Shown one piece after another: positions 7,175-16,131 of a stretch of DNA of 40,708 bases. The stretch is taken from positions 62,305 through 103,012 of the forward strand of contig NZ_AOLK01000002.1 in NCBI RefSeq assembly GCF_000336755.1, given 5' to 3'. The position numbers were made by a program, and so were the translations under genes. How positions within the stretch are numbered: the first letter of the stretch is position 1; the number at the start of each line of letters is the position of its first letter. The stretch comes from Haloferax elongans ATCC BAA-1513 (GTDB lineage Archaea > Halobacteriota > Halobacteria > Halobacteriales > Haloferacaceae). The notes under the pieces were generated by a model. It had not been told where the DNA came from, did no database searches, and saw only the letters and a list, made by a program, of their open reading frames with translations.

Positions 7175-8647
7175 TTATTCACCACCGATTGTGCTTTGTG
7201 AGAGACCGCGAGATGCATCCTCGAGGAACGTACCCTCACGGATTTCTTGTTCGATCTGTTGGGCACGTTCTTCGAGGGTGCCGTTGGTCTGGGTCCAGAT
7301 CTTTTTGATGTCTTTGAAACTCGTAATCTTGCGTTTGCGGGCGTGAGCGATGGTCTGTTTGGCGCGTTCGTTGATGTCGTAGCCCGCGGCCTGCGTACTC
7401 GTATCGGTAGAAGTCACTGCCTCGGAGGCAGATACCTCACCGGCAACGTTTGCGATATCGAGCAGTTGTGGGATTGCGGTTGCTGACAGAATCGATTTGA
7501 CGACCGTCCACGAGACGTTATCCCACTTGTTCGTTTCCGTTTGTCCGTCGAGCTGGAGGCGCTGATCGTCGGTCAGCGCAACGTCTTCGAGGTCTGCGTC
7601 GACACTGTTCTTCAGATCTTCGATCTGGGACTTGAGGTCCGCAATCGAGTCGAACCGCTTCGAGAGTTCTTCAGCGGTTTGGTCGGGGCTCTTTGTGTTG
7701 GCCACTTCTTGTTTGAGGTCGAGTTTCTCCTGCGTATCCTGTTTCTCGATAACGTCCTGAGCGACCTCGTAGAGGAATCCAAACTGGTGGTTGTTGTGCT
7801 GTTGGCGATGGTCGCTGATATCTTCGTCACCGCGCTCGGCTTCGAACAGCGCCAGCGCTTCGAACACTTTCCCCTCGGGGATGCGCTGGATGTGAACCTC
7901 GGCACTCGTCCCGGGCAATCGCTGAATCCGGGGATTATCACCGTTTTCACCTTGGAGGACGGCAGCTGCGGCCTGGTCAGCTTCGCGTTCAAGCCGTTCG
8001 TCGGGGTCGACGACGAGTTCGGAGTCGGGCTGTGGGAGTAACGAGAGTGCGCCGCCGGTCTGTTGTTTGACGTGGGCCATCTCGTGGGCGAGGACGTACT
8101 TCCCGTGTGGGGTTTTCGGGTCGTACTCGCCGTCGTTGAACACGATGTGGTTGCCCGCGGTGAACGCCCTGGCGTTCACAGCGTCACAGGCTTTTGCGGC
8201 GTCCGACCCCGTGTGAATACGCACGTCGCCGAACGTCTCACCCATCTTCTCCTCGATATCGCTCTGGATGGGGCCACATAATCCCCGCCCGGGTGAAGAA
8301 AGCACGTCACGGACGGGCTCCGGGACGCCTGGGTCCTCGCCGTCCCAGTCCGGGCGGTCGTCCTTCGTTTTGCGCTGGAGGAGTCCGTTCGCGATGCTCC
8401 CCGGCGGGGCATCGTCTCGCTTGGTTTGGGCCGTCGTCTCCGTCTGGGGAGCCGCCGGGACGGTACTGGCGTAGACGCTGTCCGGGTCACGCTCGCCCTG
8501 GTAGTACACACCGCGTCCGTCGTCGGGTCCGACGTATGCACTCTGGTTGGTCCGCAGATCCGAGTCGATGTCGTGTGTTCGCCGATGAGAGTGATACGTC
8601 TGTGAGTCGTCGTCGGACTTGTTCTGGCGAGATGACCGTCTTCCCAT
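7175..8647 (-). CDS. DUF4157 (eCIS-core) protein, module A, full-length
   Basis: 490 aa and first gene of the array. ATG 8647 is preferred over the GTG at 8659 because GGTGGAG lies 6 bases upstream of it. Order of parts: a polar, disordered N-terminal arm of about 100 residues with a LLQR motif near its end; a helical lead-in (PVRDVLSSP); the core GDVRIHTGSDAAKA, NARAFTAGNHIVF and EYDPKTP; HEMAH at residues 188-192; VKQQTGG; EREADQAA; IQRLPGTSAEVHIQR. Then follows a long helical or coiled-coil C-terminal region with FLYEVAQDVIEKQD, ADLEDVALT, WTVVKSILSAT and a charged tail. In this family the core is thought to accompany cargo loaded into injection particles; the C-terminal part is the candidate effector. 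It is shared with truncated copy B but not with C or D. Confidence 0.83.
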   Translation of the reverse strand: MGRRSSRQNKSDDDSQTYHSHRRTHDIDSDLRTNQSAYVGPDDGRGVYYQGERDPDSVYASTVPAAPQTETTAQTKRDDAPPGSIANGLLQRKTKDDRPDWDGEDPGVPEPVRDVLSSPGRGLCGPIQSDIEEKMGETFGDVRIHTGSDAAKACDAVNARAFTAGNHIVFNDGEYDPKTPHGKYVLAHEMAHVKQQTGGALSLLPQPDSELVVDPDERLEREADQAAAAVLQGENGDNPRIQRLPGTSAEVHIQRIPEGKVFEALALFEAERGDEDISDHRQQHNNHQFGFLYEVAQDVIEKQDTQEKLDLKQEVANTKSPDQTAEELSKRFDSIADLKSQIEDLKNSVDADLEDVALTDDQRLQLDGQTETNKWDNVSWTVVKSILSATAIPQLLDIANVAGEVSASEAVTSTDTSTQAAGYDINERAKQTIAHARKRKITSFKDIKKIWTQTNGTLEERAQQIEQEIREGTFLEDASRGLSQSTIGGE

Positions 8648-8659
8648 TCGTGTCTCCAC

Positions 8660-8857
8660 CGTTCGCTTGTTGCCTACGTCATCTCCGCCCCGTTATTTAT
8701 TTGTATTGGTGCTGTAACGATAACAATTATTCACTATAACTCAGAATTTGAACTTCCGTAATAAATATGTGGGCACTGGAACGTTATCACCAATAGAAGC
8801 TGGGATGGTGGACCACCGGAACCGCGGCGGACGAGGTCCTGCGTCCTGCATTACGCC
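8660..8857. promoter_or_regulatory. Divergent promoter region, array versus ATPase
   Basis: A 198-base AT-rich gap between divergent genes. On the minus strand AAATAAATAA lies about 45 bases ahead of the DUF4157-A ATG at 8647, a plausible TATA box for the whole array. On the plus strand AATAAATAT at about 8760-8768 is a plausible TATA box for the ATPase, whose ATG is at 8858. Placement is by eye; no operator repeats are evident. Confidence 0.45.
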
Positions 8858-11313
8858 ATGAGTTACGAGACATCAACCGACCATCTGCTGGCCGAACTCG
8901 ACCGTGTCGACACGCTATTGGACGGATACCGTGACACTGTCAGTGAGAATATCTCAGCGGTGGAACTCGACGACTCGACAGGGCCTGACGTAGACCCGAA
9001 GTCGCTGTCGCCGCTGGTGGCCGACGACGTTCGAGCTGATCTCTCCGCCGCCGCAGAGTCGATCCGCAGTGACATCGAGCAGGCGCACTCGAACGGCGTG
9101 CGACTCCGGTTGGCACATCTGGCCGAGACGTTCGGTCTCAGCCGCCGCCATCTCGACGTACTGGTGCTGGCCCTCGCACCCGACATCGACCCCGACTACC
9201 ACGAGCGGTTTCGCCAACTCCAGGGTGAGGACGCGCTCGACCGGCCGACGGTTGCAATGATCGCGGACCTGTTCGGGGCGACCAAGGCAACGAAACTCGT
9301 CGCGACGGAACTGGTCGCAGACGAATCGCCGCTCCGAGAGCACGATCTCGTTCGAACCGAGACAGTCCCCGACTCGGATTCCTCGCGCCAGCTCAGGACC
9401 GTCGCAGTCAGCGAGCGCATCTACACCTATCTCGCCACCCGCGACACACTGGCTCCCGCTATCGCCTCCTTCTCGACTCTCGAAACCCCCTCGACGACGC
9501 TCGACGATCTCCACCTCGATCCCGCAGTCGCCGAGCGCGTGGCCTCCCTCAACGAAACTCCCACCGAACAGCCCGGCCGGTACTACTTCCACGGCCCGGA
9601 AGGCAGCCGGAAGCGTCGGGCCGTCGAAGCGCTGACCGACGACCGTCTCCTCCAAGCAGACCTCGCGGGCGTCATCGAAGCAGGTGCTCTCGACCGACTC
9701 CATCGGGAGGCACTCTTGCAGGACTGCCCGGTCCACCTGACAAACGCCGATGCCGTCCACGAGGACGAGACGACGACACTGGAGGACATCTTCGACCGGT
9801 TCGCCGACGTACCGACCGAGTGCTACGTCACGGGCACCGACGCCTGGACGCCGACGGGCACCACGCTCGACCTCGACGCCATCGTCGCGTTCCCGCGACC
9901 CGGTATCGACCTGCGCCGCGAGTTCTGGGACGACCATGCCGACGCCCTCCCCGACGACGTCGACCCCGAGGTCCTGGCCAGCACGTTCGAACTCACCCAG
10001 GGCCAACTCGAGGCGGCGCTGGCGACGGCGCGCTCGCTCGCCGACGGGGATCCGACCGCCGAGAATATCCGGGCGGGCTGTCGCGCCCAGTCCGCCGACG
10101 GCCTCGACGAATTATCCCAGCAGCTCGACCCCGCGAGTAGTTGGGAGGATATCCACCTCCGCCAGAAGGCCGAACGCGAACTCGAACTGGTGCGCGAGCA
10201 CATCGCCCGTCGAGCCCGCGTCTACAGCGAATGGGGGTTCGACGAGGCGTTCTCCCGGGGGACCGGCGTCGTCGCACTCTTCAAGGGGAAATCCGGCACC
10301 GGCAAGACCATGGCCGCCGAGGTCCTCGCGAACGATATCGGGATGGACCTCTACAAGATCGACCTCTCGAGTGTCATCTCGAAGTACATCGGCGAGACCG
10401 AGGAGAACCTCGAACGCATCTTCCAGGCCGCCGAGCAATCCAACGCCATCCTCCTGTTCGACGAGGCCGACTCCATCTTCGGCGACCGCGCGGAGGTCTC
10501 CGACGCCACCGACCGCTACGCCAACGTCGAAGTGAACTACCTCCTCCAGCGCATCGAGAGCTACGACGGCGTCGTCCTGCTTACGACGAACTACTCGACG
10601 AACATCGACTCCGCGTTCCAGCGACGCATCGACCACACCATCTCGTTCAACAACCAAAGGAGGAGACGCGGGACGCGATCTGGCGCGGGCTCTTCCCCGA
10701 GGACGCACCGACCGAGGGGCTCGATTACGAGTTACTCGCCGAGCTCGAACTCACTGGCGGGCAGATCAAGTCCGTCGGCCAGACCACCGCCGTCCTGGCC
10801 GCGGCCGACGGCGACACCATCGAGATGCGTCACGTCGTCCGAGCGCTGGAACGCGAGTTCAGCGCCCAGAACAAGATCCTCAAGGACGTCGACTTCGGCG
10901 AGTACGCACAGCACTTCCAGTCCCAGCACGGCCGGGCCGCCCTCGGGAGTACCGAAGAGACTGAGGAGGAATCCGAGGAGGCGGCTGACGATCAGTCGCC
11001 CGAGGCGGTCGTCCGACGATTCATCGAGTTGCTCGACGCCGGCGAGGCCGACCGCGCACACGACCTCTACCATTCGAACGCGTTACTCGACGAGGTCCCG
11101 TACAAGGAGCGCCAGGCGTTCGCCCACCGCGACGTATCGATCGCGGGCGAGATCGAGCGGCTTCGCGACGAATCGGACAAGGTCGTCGTGCGGTTCGACC
11201 GCCAGTTGAACGACCGGCGAACCAGCAGGGCGTACGAACTGCGGAGCGACGAGGCCGCCGACGGCGCCTGGCGGCTGTTCAACCTCCGCGAGAACCTGGC
11301 GAATCGTCGGTGA
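8858..11313 (+). pseudogene. eCIS AAA+ ATPase (Afp15-type) with C-terminal NTF2-like domain, frameshifted
   Basis: The N-terminal region (about residues 1-440) is alpha-helical and acidic. The AAA+ core carries Walker A GKSGTGKT at residues 477-484 and Walker B LLFDEAD at 532-538, followed by the LLTTNYSTNID strand and the FQRRIDHTISF helix. At about 10654 the frame changes: AACAACCAAAGG should read with three Cs to continue as NNPKEETRDAIWRGLFP. The rest of the AAA lid and a C-terminal domain then lie in the other frame to the TGA at 11313, giving about 818 residues if repaired. The last 105 residues (SPEAVVRRFIELLDAG, then WRLFNLREN) look like an NTF2/SnoaL-type fold. Such ATPases are standard eCIS components needed for assembly. 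If unrepaired, the first frame runs on as an Arg/Ser-rich tail to 11209 and the ATPase lid is lost. Confidence 0.8.
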
Positions 11314-11351
11314 ATGGAGTGGTGGGGCAGTCGGTGCAGGTCGGGCTGGTA

Positions 11352-11370
11352 GCAAGCAGTCCCTGCTTGC
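11352..11370. terminator. Hairpin behind the ATPase
   Basis: Perfect 8-bp inverted repeat gcaagcag/ctgcttgc with a 3-base loop, 38 bases past the ATPase stop. It could fold at the mRNA 3' end or belong to the left flank of the following IS. There is no T-run after it, so a bacterial-type terminator is not implied. Confidence 0.35.
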
Positions 11371-11399
11371 GGTTGTCGACGAGAACACCGGGACAGCGC

Positions 11400-13200
11400 G
11401 AACCCACGTTCACTTCCGTCGTGCTGATGCAATCAAGAGTCGATATCGGAGATGCTGGACCCACACTCGGAGCGTGCCTGCCGCATTACCAACGCCTACA
11501 AGACCGGAATCGAGCTCCGCGATACACTGCAAGATGGAGTGTGTCTCCGGGCTGCAGTGAGCGCGGTCACCATCTCCACAGACGAGCTTGAAGACGGCTA
11601 TCCGGAGTGGCACCCGGCACCCGATTCGTTCCGGGGAATGCTCCGGCTGTTCATATACCGTGAGATAACTGGCGAGAGTTACCGAACGCTCGAAACCTTG
11701 CAGGAACTGGCCGAGGCGTTCGGACTGGAGCACGTCCCCGACGAGTCGGTGCTGTCTCGCACCTGGCGCAATCGCTTCGACGACAGCGTCCGTGAGTACG
11801 TGACCGTCACCGCCCACTTGGTCGTCAAGGAACTCCATGACTACGGTCCCAGTATTTCAGCGATACGCCCGAAAGAGGAGGTCACTGGCTCGAAGCCGGA
11901 GTCGGTTGAAGACGATTACCAGGACGAATCTATGGGCGGTGAGTTCTCGGACGAGCAGATTCGCCAGACGACCCGCCTCGCACGAGACCACGGCTTCGAT
12001 GGATTCGACTCTGGTCGAGCGCAGAACGCCTCCTACGAGGATACGCAGTTCTTCGAGCTACAGACGTTCATGGGGATGGTGGGTTGTGGGACCGCACAGG
12101 GAGCCGCTCGCTTCCAATTTCGACGTGGTGAGGACTACGGTCCACATGGCGACACCCACCTGCGGGCGGTCAAGCAATTCGAGCCCACAGAACTCGTCGA
12201 AGGGTTCGACCAAGCCACCGATCGCTTGCTGTCTGCCATCGCTGATGAAGCATCATTTCGACGCCCAGTGACAGCCGCGATCGACATCACGACCGTCCCC
12301 TACTACGGCGACGTCGAGGGGATGACGATGGTCAGTGGGATGCACGGCGATGAGGAGCGAGCGTTCAAATTCGCGACGCTCTCAGTTGTCGGTGAGAACA
12401 TCCCGCTCGTCCTGGCGATCGAACCCGTTCGTGAGAGCTCTGGCTGGGACGAGAATCCGTCGAATCAGGTCCACCGTGTCGTTCGGCGGTTGGTGAGTCG
12501 AGCGAAGGAGCACGTCCCGATCGAGACGGTCCTGTGCGACCGTGAGTTCGATTCCATGCAGGTGTATCAGACGCTCGCCAATCTGAACGTGAACTATCTC
12601 ATCCCCAAACGAATCTCCAGTACTGAACGGGAGGCTATCCAGAGGATGGAGGCAGACGGCCACGACGTTGCGGTGGAGAACGCCTCCGTCGATGTCGAGG
12701 CTGGCTCCCACGCGATGCGGTTTCTGTACGTCCCGTCGACGAACGGTGGAGGAACAGCTGTGTTCGCGACGAACCTCCGGATACGACCTGAGGAAGCGGA
12801 ATCGTTCTGTCGACGGTACAGTCAGCGCTGGCAGATCGAAAACGAGTACAAGAGCATCAAGCGAGACTTTCTGGCGAAAACGTCCTCGAAGGATTACCGT
12901 GTCAGGTTGTTCTACTTCGTGTTCGCAGTGCTCTTGTACAATATCTGGCGGCTCACGGACTTTTTGCTAAAAGCGGGCGTCGACGCTGAGATGGACTATC
13001 CGCCAGTCCTCACCGCGGGTGAGTGTGTCGAACTCGTTGCTTCGGCGATGATCCCGCCCGATTAACCGATTGAACCCACGCTGAGTCTGCTGCTGGGGAG
13101 TGGCAACACTTTCCAGCAGCGCCAGAATTCGCGAATTTTCTCACGCCTGACCGACAGATAGGCCCGAAAGGGTTCAGGTTCGGGGGTTGATTAGATAGAA
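11400..13200 (+). mobile_element. IS4-type insertion sequence, ends not resolved
   Basis: The intact transposase at 11452-13065 defines an insertion sequence here. I could not identify terminal inverted repeats or a target duplication with confidence; the limits given are approximate. The 3' flank has an 8-bp stem gctgctgg/ccagcagc (13089-13096 with 13113-13120) and a 12-bp palindrome aattcgcgaatt at 13126-13137, which may belong to the right end. Confidence 0.45.
11452..13065 (+). CDS. IS4-family DDE transposase
   Basis: 537 aa and apparently complete. The catalytic triad of an RNase-H-fold transposase is visible: AAIDITTVPYYGD for the first Asp, VLCDREFDS for the second, and the IS4 signature Y-2-R-3-E-6-K in YSQRWQIENEYKSIK near the C-terminus, spaced exactly as in that family. 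A hydrophobic helix (YFVFAVLLYNIWRL) follows, as is usual. The N-terminal third is a helical DNA-binding region. It is longer than many IS4 members. It sits just behind the frameshifted ATPase, on the same strand, and is the only intact transposase in the window, so it is the most likely active mobile element here. Confidence 0.88.
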   Translation: MLDPHSERACRITNAYKTGIELRDTLQDGVCLRAAVSAVTISTDELEDGYPEWHPAPDSFRGMLRLFIYREITGESYRTLETLQELAEAFGLEHVPDESVLSRTWRNRFDDSVREYVTVTAHLVVKELHDYGPSISAIRPKEEVTGSKPESVEDDYQDESMGGEFSDEQIRQTTRLARDHGFDGFDSGRAQNASYEDTQFFELQTFMGMVGCGTAQGAARFQFRRGEDYGPHGDTHLRAVKQFEPTELVEGFDQATDRLLSAIADEASFRRPVTAAIDITTVPYYGDVEGMTMVSGMHGDEERAFKFATLSVVGENIPLVLAIEPVRESSGWDENPSNQVHRVVRRLVSRAKEHVPIETVLCDREFDSMQVYQTLANLNVNYLIPKRISSTEREAIQRMEADGHDVAVENASVDVEAGSHAMRFLYVPSTNGGGTAVFATNLRIRPEEAESFCRRYSQRWQIENEYKSIKRDFLAKTSSKDYRVRLFYFVFAVLLYNIWRLTDFLLKAGVDAEMDYPPVLTAGECVELVASAMIPPD

Positions 13201-13750
13201 CCACTACGAATCGACGAAGATTCGGTCTAAAACTGGCCTATCCTCCGAAACTGTGAACAGCGTCGCCGGGGAATTTCATATAGCATCATACAATTCATTA
13301 ACCTCAAAGCGAAGAGGCACGCTATTATGCTAAATTCGGTTGTCTGCACAGGACAACGTACTAACAAAATTGGTAATATTGTTGACTTCTCTCGCGAAAT
13401 GGTGAAAAGCCCCGACTCTCAGCGCAGCGCAGGCCGAAGCCACGACTCTTTGATCGGTGTATCCCCACGACTACGATTTGCAGACAACGTTTTCGATGCC
13501 ATCCCTGACTCCAAGCAATCCCACATCACTTGAGAAGCTTCCCGTGCCCAGACTTGCTAAGAGCTGGTGGGTAGTCTTCATACACTGTATTTCGATATAT
13601 TGTCTTTCATTCGCTTGCTGTCGTCACTGATCCCTCACGACTAGAGGCGAGTTGGATCTTTGACGCGGTTGAAGCCACGAGTACCGCCTTGTATTCCGTG
13701 ACAGCCGATCGAACAAAGCACAACCAATTAACAACTAATTATTTGGACGA
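13066..13750. other. AT-richer gap between mobile-element remains
   Basis: 685 bases without a supportable gene. The first 100 bases hold the inverted repeats listed with the IS4-type element. The remainder has lower GC than the flanking system genes, and a 68-codon open frame at 13327-13533 shows no recognisable domain. It looks like a landing zone for insertion sequences. Confidence 0.4.
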
Positions 13751-14030
13751 TATGGTATCGATCTGGCTGCTGTGTTTCTCGTTGATGGCTACGGTTATCA
13801 GACTGCACTCTCTCGATTAGGATTGAGTGGTCGGCTTGACTACGTCAAGCAAAACCTCATCCAGAAGTGGTTTCATACTCTCAAAATGTGAGTCGACCAC
13901 TTCCATAATCGTGGGTGGACAGTCACAGAAGCGTCCGCGAGTGGTTTATACAATTTGGCAATACTATAACTTCCAACGTCCATATCAAGCGCTCAACGGA
14001 CGAACGCCAGTTGAGGTAGTCACTAACTAG
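13751..14030 (+). pseudogene. IS6-type transposase remnant (3' part)
   Basis: Reading three frames in turn recovers the end of a haloarchaeal IS6-like transposase. FLVDGYGYQTALSRLG, DYVKQNLIQKWFHTLKM and then a TGA where Arg is expected (VDHFHNR after it) come first. A frameshift then leads to SVREWFIQF, and a second to QYYNFQRPYQALNGRTPVEVV and a stop at 14030. The N-terminal DNA-binding part and the first catalytic region are missing. It is decayed beyond function and ends only 33 bases before the halocin-like ATG. Confidence 0.75.
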
Positions 14031-14063
14031 ACAGTGCACGAAAAGCAAGACATCCAAGAATTG

Positions 14064-14462
14064 ATGAAAACCAAGAGTAGTAAACTGAGTGTTGACGTTG
14101 ACCACTCACTTCCAGACGAGTCGACAGGAAGTCCGGAACGAAGATATATCGTCGTTCATGATCGCCGCTATTCCCGCGTTAACGGTTCTCGAACAGCAAT
14201 CACGGAAGAAGGTACAATTGGCAATAATGGTGGCTTCTCGATTTTAGCCACCAAATGTGAGAAAAGGGCTGGGTTTTGTGTTGCCGATATAATGGGGGGT
14301 TTCTTGGGATGTACACCAGGGCTCCTTACTTGTTCTATCACAGGACCAGTTGCAGCTGGTTGTGCAGTTGCATTGCTAGCGATTTGTGCTCCGGAAGCCG
14401 CGTTAGTAGCTGTCTCTGGAAATTGTTCTTACATCGTCAAAAACTGTGAAGTCGATATCTAA
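14064..14462 (+). CDS. Halocin-C8-like cysteine-rich peptide precursor
   Basis: 132 aa from ATG 14064; an in-frame GTG at 14034 would add 10 residues. The N-terminal half is polar and charged and would be the leader or proregion. The C-terminal 68 residues are small-residue-rich and hydrophobic with eight Cys (CEKRAGFC, LGC, LTC, AGC, ICAP, NCS, NCE), in the style of the halocin C8 class of archaeal peptide antibiotics, in which a cysteine-rich C-terminal domain is released from a larger precursor. I do not see a clear twin-arginine signal at the start, which is atypical. The gene follows directly on an IS remnant, has no evident ribosome site, and lies in AT-richer DNA, all suggesting transfer. 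Resemblance is by composition and Cys pattern, not by alignment. Confidence 0.5.
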   Translation: MKTKSSKLSVDVDHSLPDESTGSPERRYIVVHDRRYSRVNGSRTAITEEGTIGNNGGFSILATKCEKRAGFCVADIMGGFLGCTPGLLTCSITGPVAAGCAVALLAICAPEAALVAVSGNCSYIVKNCEVDI

Positions 14463-14609
14463 GTATGTTCGGCTCTGGTGAATCAACACGTGGGGGACAC
14501 GGGTCGTCCACTAACAATACACCTACAAACCCACATTCTGTAACCAGTTTTCACTATGACACCACCCTAATCAGGACCACGTGACCTCAGCCGCAGTAGT
14601 GTAAAATAC

Positions 14610-14873
14610 GTGGGCATTGTGTGTGTCGCGACGGTTCTCGTCCCGGTGCTCTTCGTCCTCGTAAGCCTCGCTTTTACCCCTGCCCCACTTTGGCTGTATG
14701 ATAATCGGCTCATCGCGGCACTCGCAGTGCTGTTGGCTGCCGGTGCTGGCTATGGGAGTGCGCGAACCATTGGGACGCCCCGTGCAGCGGGCTGGACTGC
14801 ACTCCTCATCTGTGGCGGGGAGTGTTGTTGGATGGGTCACAGTCCATGCATTCGGAGTCTGACCACGTCCTGA
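14610..14873 (+). CDS. Small membrane protein downstream of the halocin-like gene
   Basis: 87 aa from a GTG start; in-frame stop upstream at 14568-14570. It has two strongly hydrophobic helices (VCVATVLVPVLFVLVSLAF and LIAALAVLLAAGAGYGSA) and a weaker third (AAGWTALLICGG), and then a short tail with ECCW that may reflect a frameshifted end. No known family recognised. Its place about 150 bases behind the halocin-like gene makes an immunity or export role conceivable, but this rests on position only. Confidence 0.35.
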   Translation: MGIVCVATVLVPVLFVLVSLAFTPAPLWLYDNRLIAALAVLLAAGAGYGSARTIGTPRAAGWTALLICGGECCWMGHSPCIRSLTTS

Positions 14874-14983
14874 TGGCTTCGATTCAGTGAGGACAGCAGG
14901 TTGTCTCCCCCGTTCAAGGGAGTTGAATCAAAATTCAGACTCCACTGGTTTGTCTGAGGGTCGTATCTCGATCTGAGAGTACC

Positions 14984-16026
14984 GCTCTTATGTAGAGCTG
15001 CGGAACGACCGTGTAGTTACGGTGAACGAGCCGAAACCATGAGGTTATGCCTCAAACTCAGCCAGCGTTCGGTGGGATGCTTCGCCAGCTCGTTGATCTT
15101 GGATTGTTCGAGTTGGACACCGAACCGCTCGATGCCGTCATCGAGCGGCGACTCAGGAGTTCTGGGAGTATACCACGTGTCCTCGTTGCGGCTACCCCAG
15201 CATCCACACGTGGGAATCGTCCGACCGCGTTATCTGCCGAAACTGCGATTTCAAACCCGTCTACACCTATGGCACGCCCTTCCACGAGAAGCACCTCGCC
15301 ACAGGAGAGGTGCTTCTCGCGTACCTTCTGTTGCAGACACGTTGCTCAGTATCTCTCAAATCGCGGTTGTGCTCGACAGGACGTACAAGACCGTCTATTA
15401 CGCGATTCGAGAGGTGGAAGCCGCGCGTGACCGCGGCTTCCCCCTCGTCTGGGAGCAATTCCAACACTCCATCTCGGGCCCAACGCAAATCAACGAATCG
15501 AGCACTGTCTGCTCAGGCTACAAAGGCCAAGACCCGCCGTGGAACAGCCGGTACCGCGGCGGGTCGTCCCAATCCGGGCGCTCACGATGGAAGGGAAGAC
15601 ATGGTGACCAGATAACGCTCGTCGCGGCCTGCCGCGACGTGCTTCGGGTGATTCGCGGTCATCTTGGAATCAGCTACCAAGGGGACCTCGAACCAGTACT
15701 GCAAGAGGCTGAAGACCTCTCCCAACCGCTGGGAGAGGTCTGGACAGATGGTCTGCAAGCGTATCGAGAGATGGAGTACGACCACCGAATTGTTATCCAC
15801 GACGAACGGTACGTTTCGGCCGACAGCGTCCACATCAACTAGGTCGAGTGCCTCTTCTCACTGGTCAAACCGTGGCTGCGGAAGTTTCGCGGCCTGTTCC
15901 AAGCCCTGCTTGGACAGGCCGCTCACACCTTCGGTATCGTTCGTTCATTGAACCTGGTCGGCGCATCCCTCGAAATCGTCGTCGATTGCCTTGCTACGGG
16001 GGCACTCCGCAGTTCTATATAAGAGT
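14984..16026 (+). mobile_element. Decayed IS1595/ISH4-type element with terminal inverted repeats
   Basis: The left end reads ctcttatgtagagctgcgga from 14985; the reverse complement of the right end reads ctcttatatagaactgcgga, ending near 16025. The two ends match at 18 of 20 positions and flank the broken transposase frame. I found no obvious target-site duplication. The element is about 1.04 kb, a usual size for this group. Confidence 0.65.
15047..16022 (+). pseudogene. IS1595-family (ISXO2-like) transposase, multiply broken
   Basis: The start MPQTQPAFGGMLRQLVDLG is followed in another frame by a zinc-ribbon (CPRCGY, then CRNC), as in the N-terminus of this family. A third frame carries DRTYKTVYYAIREVE, SGYKGQDPPW, GGSSQSGRSRWKGRHGDQ, ACRDVLRVIRG, GEVWTDGLQAYREM and HDERYVS. 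Then an in-frame TAG at 15840-15842 replaces an expected Gln codon just before VECLFSLVKPWLRKFRGL. The first catalytic Asp of the DDE-type site appears as Asn (QINES). At least two frameshifts, one stop and the active-site change make it inactive. Confidence 0.75.
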
Positions 16027-16131
16027 GTCGAGCGGAGATTACACCAGTTAATGTCAATATAGTTTTCTATACAATTGAAAAGTAATTTGACCGAGAACGC
16101 CTTCTGTTAGTCTGTGAGGTAATATCCCCAT

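Noticed and set aside
10649-10670. Programmed ribosomal frameshift in the ATPase
   Set aside because: No canonical slippery heptamer; the purine-rich ribosome-site-like stretch lies downstream and is explained by Lys-Glu-Glu codons. A one-base loss is simpler.
13327-13533. 68-codon open frame in the gap behind the IS4-type element
   Set aside because: No domain, no ribosome site, no promoter placement that supports it.
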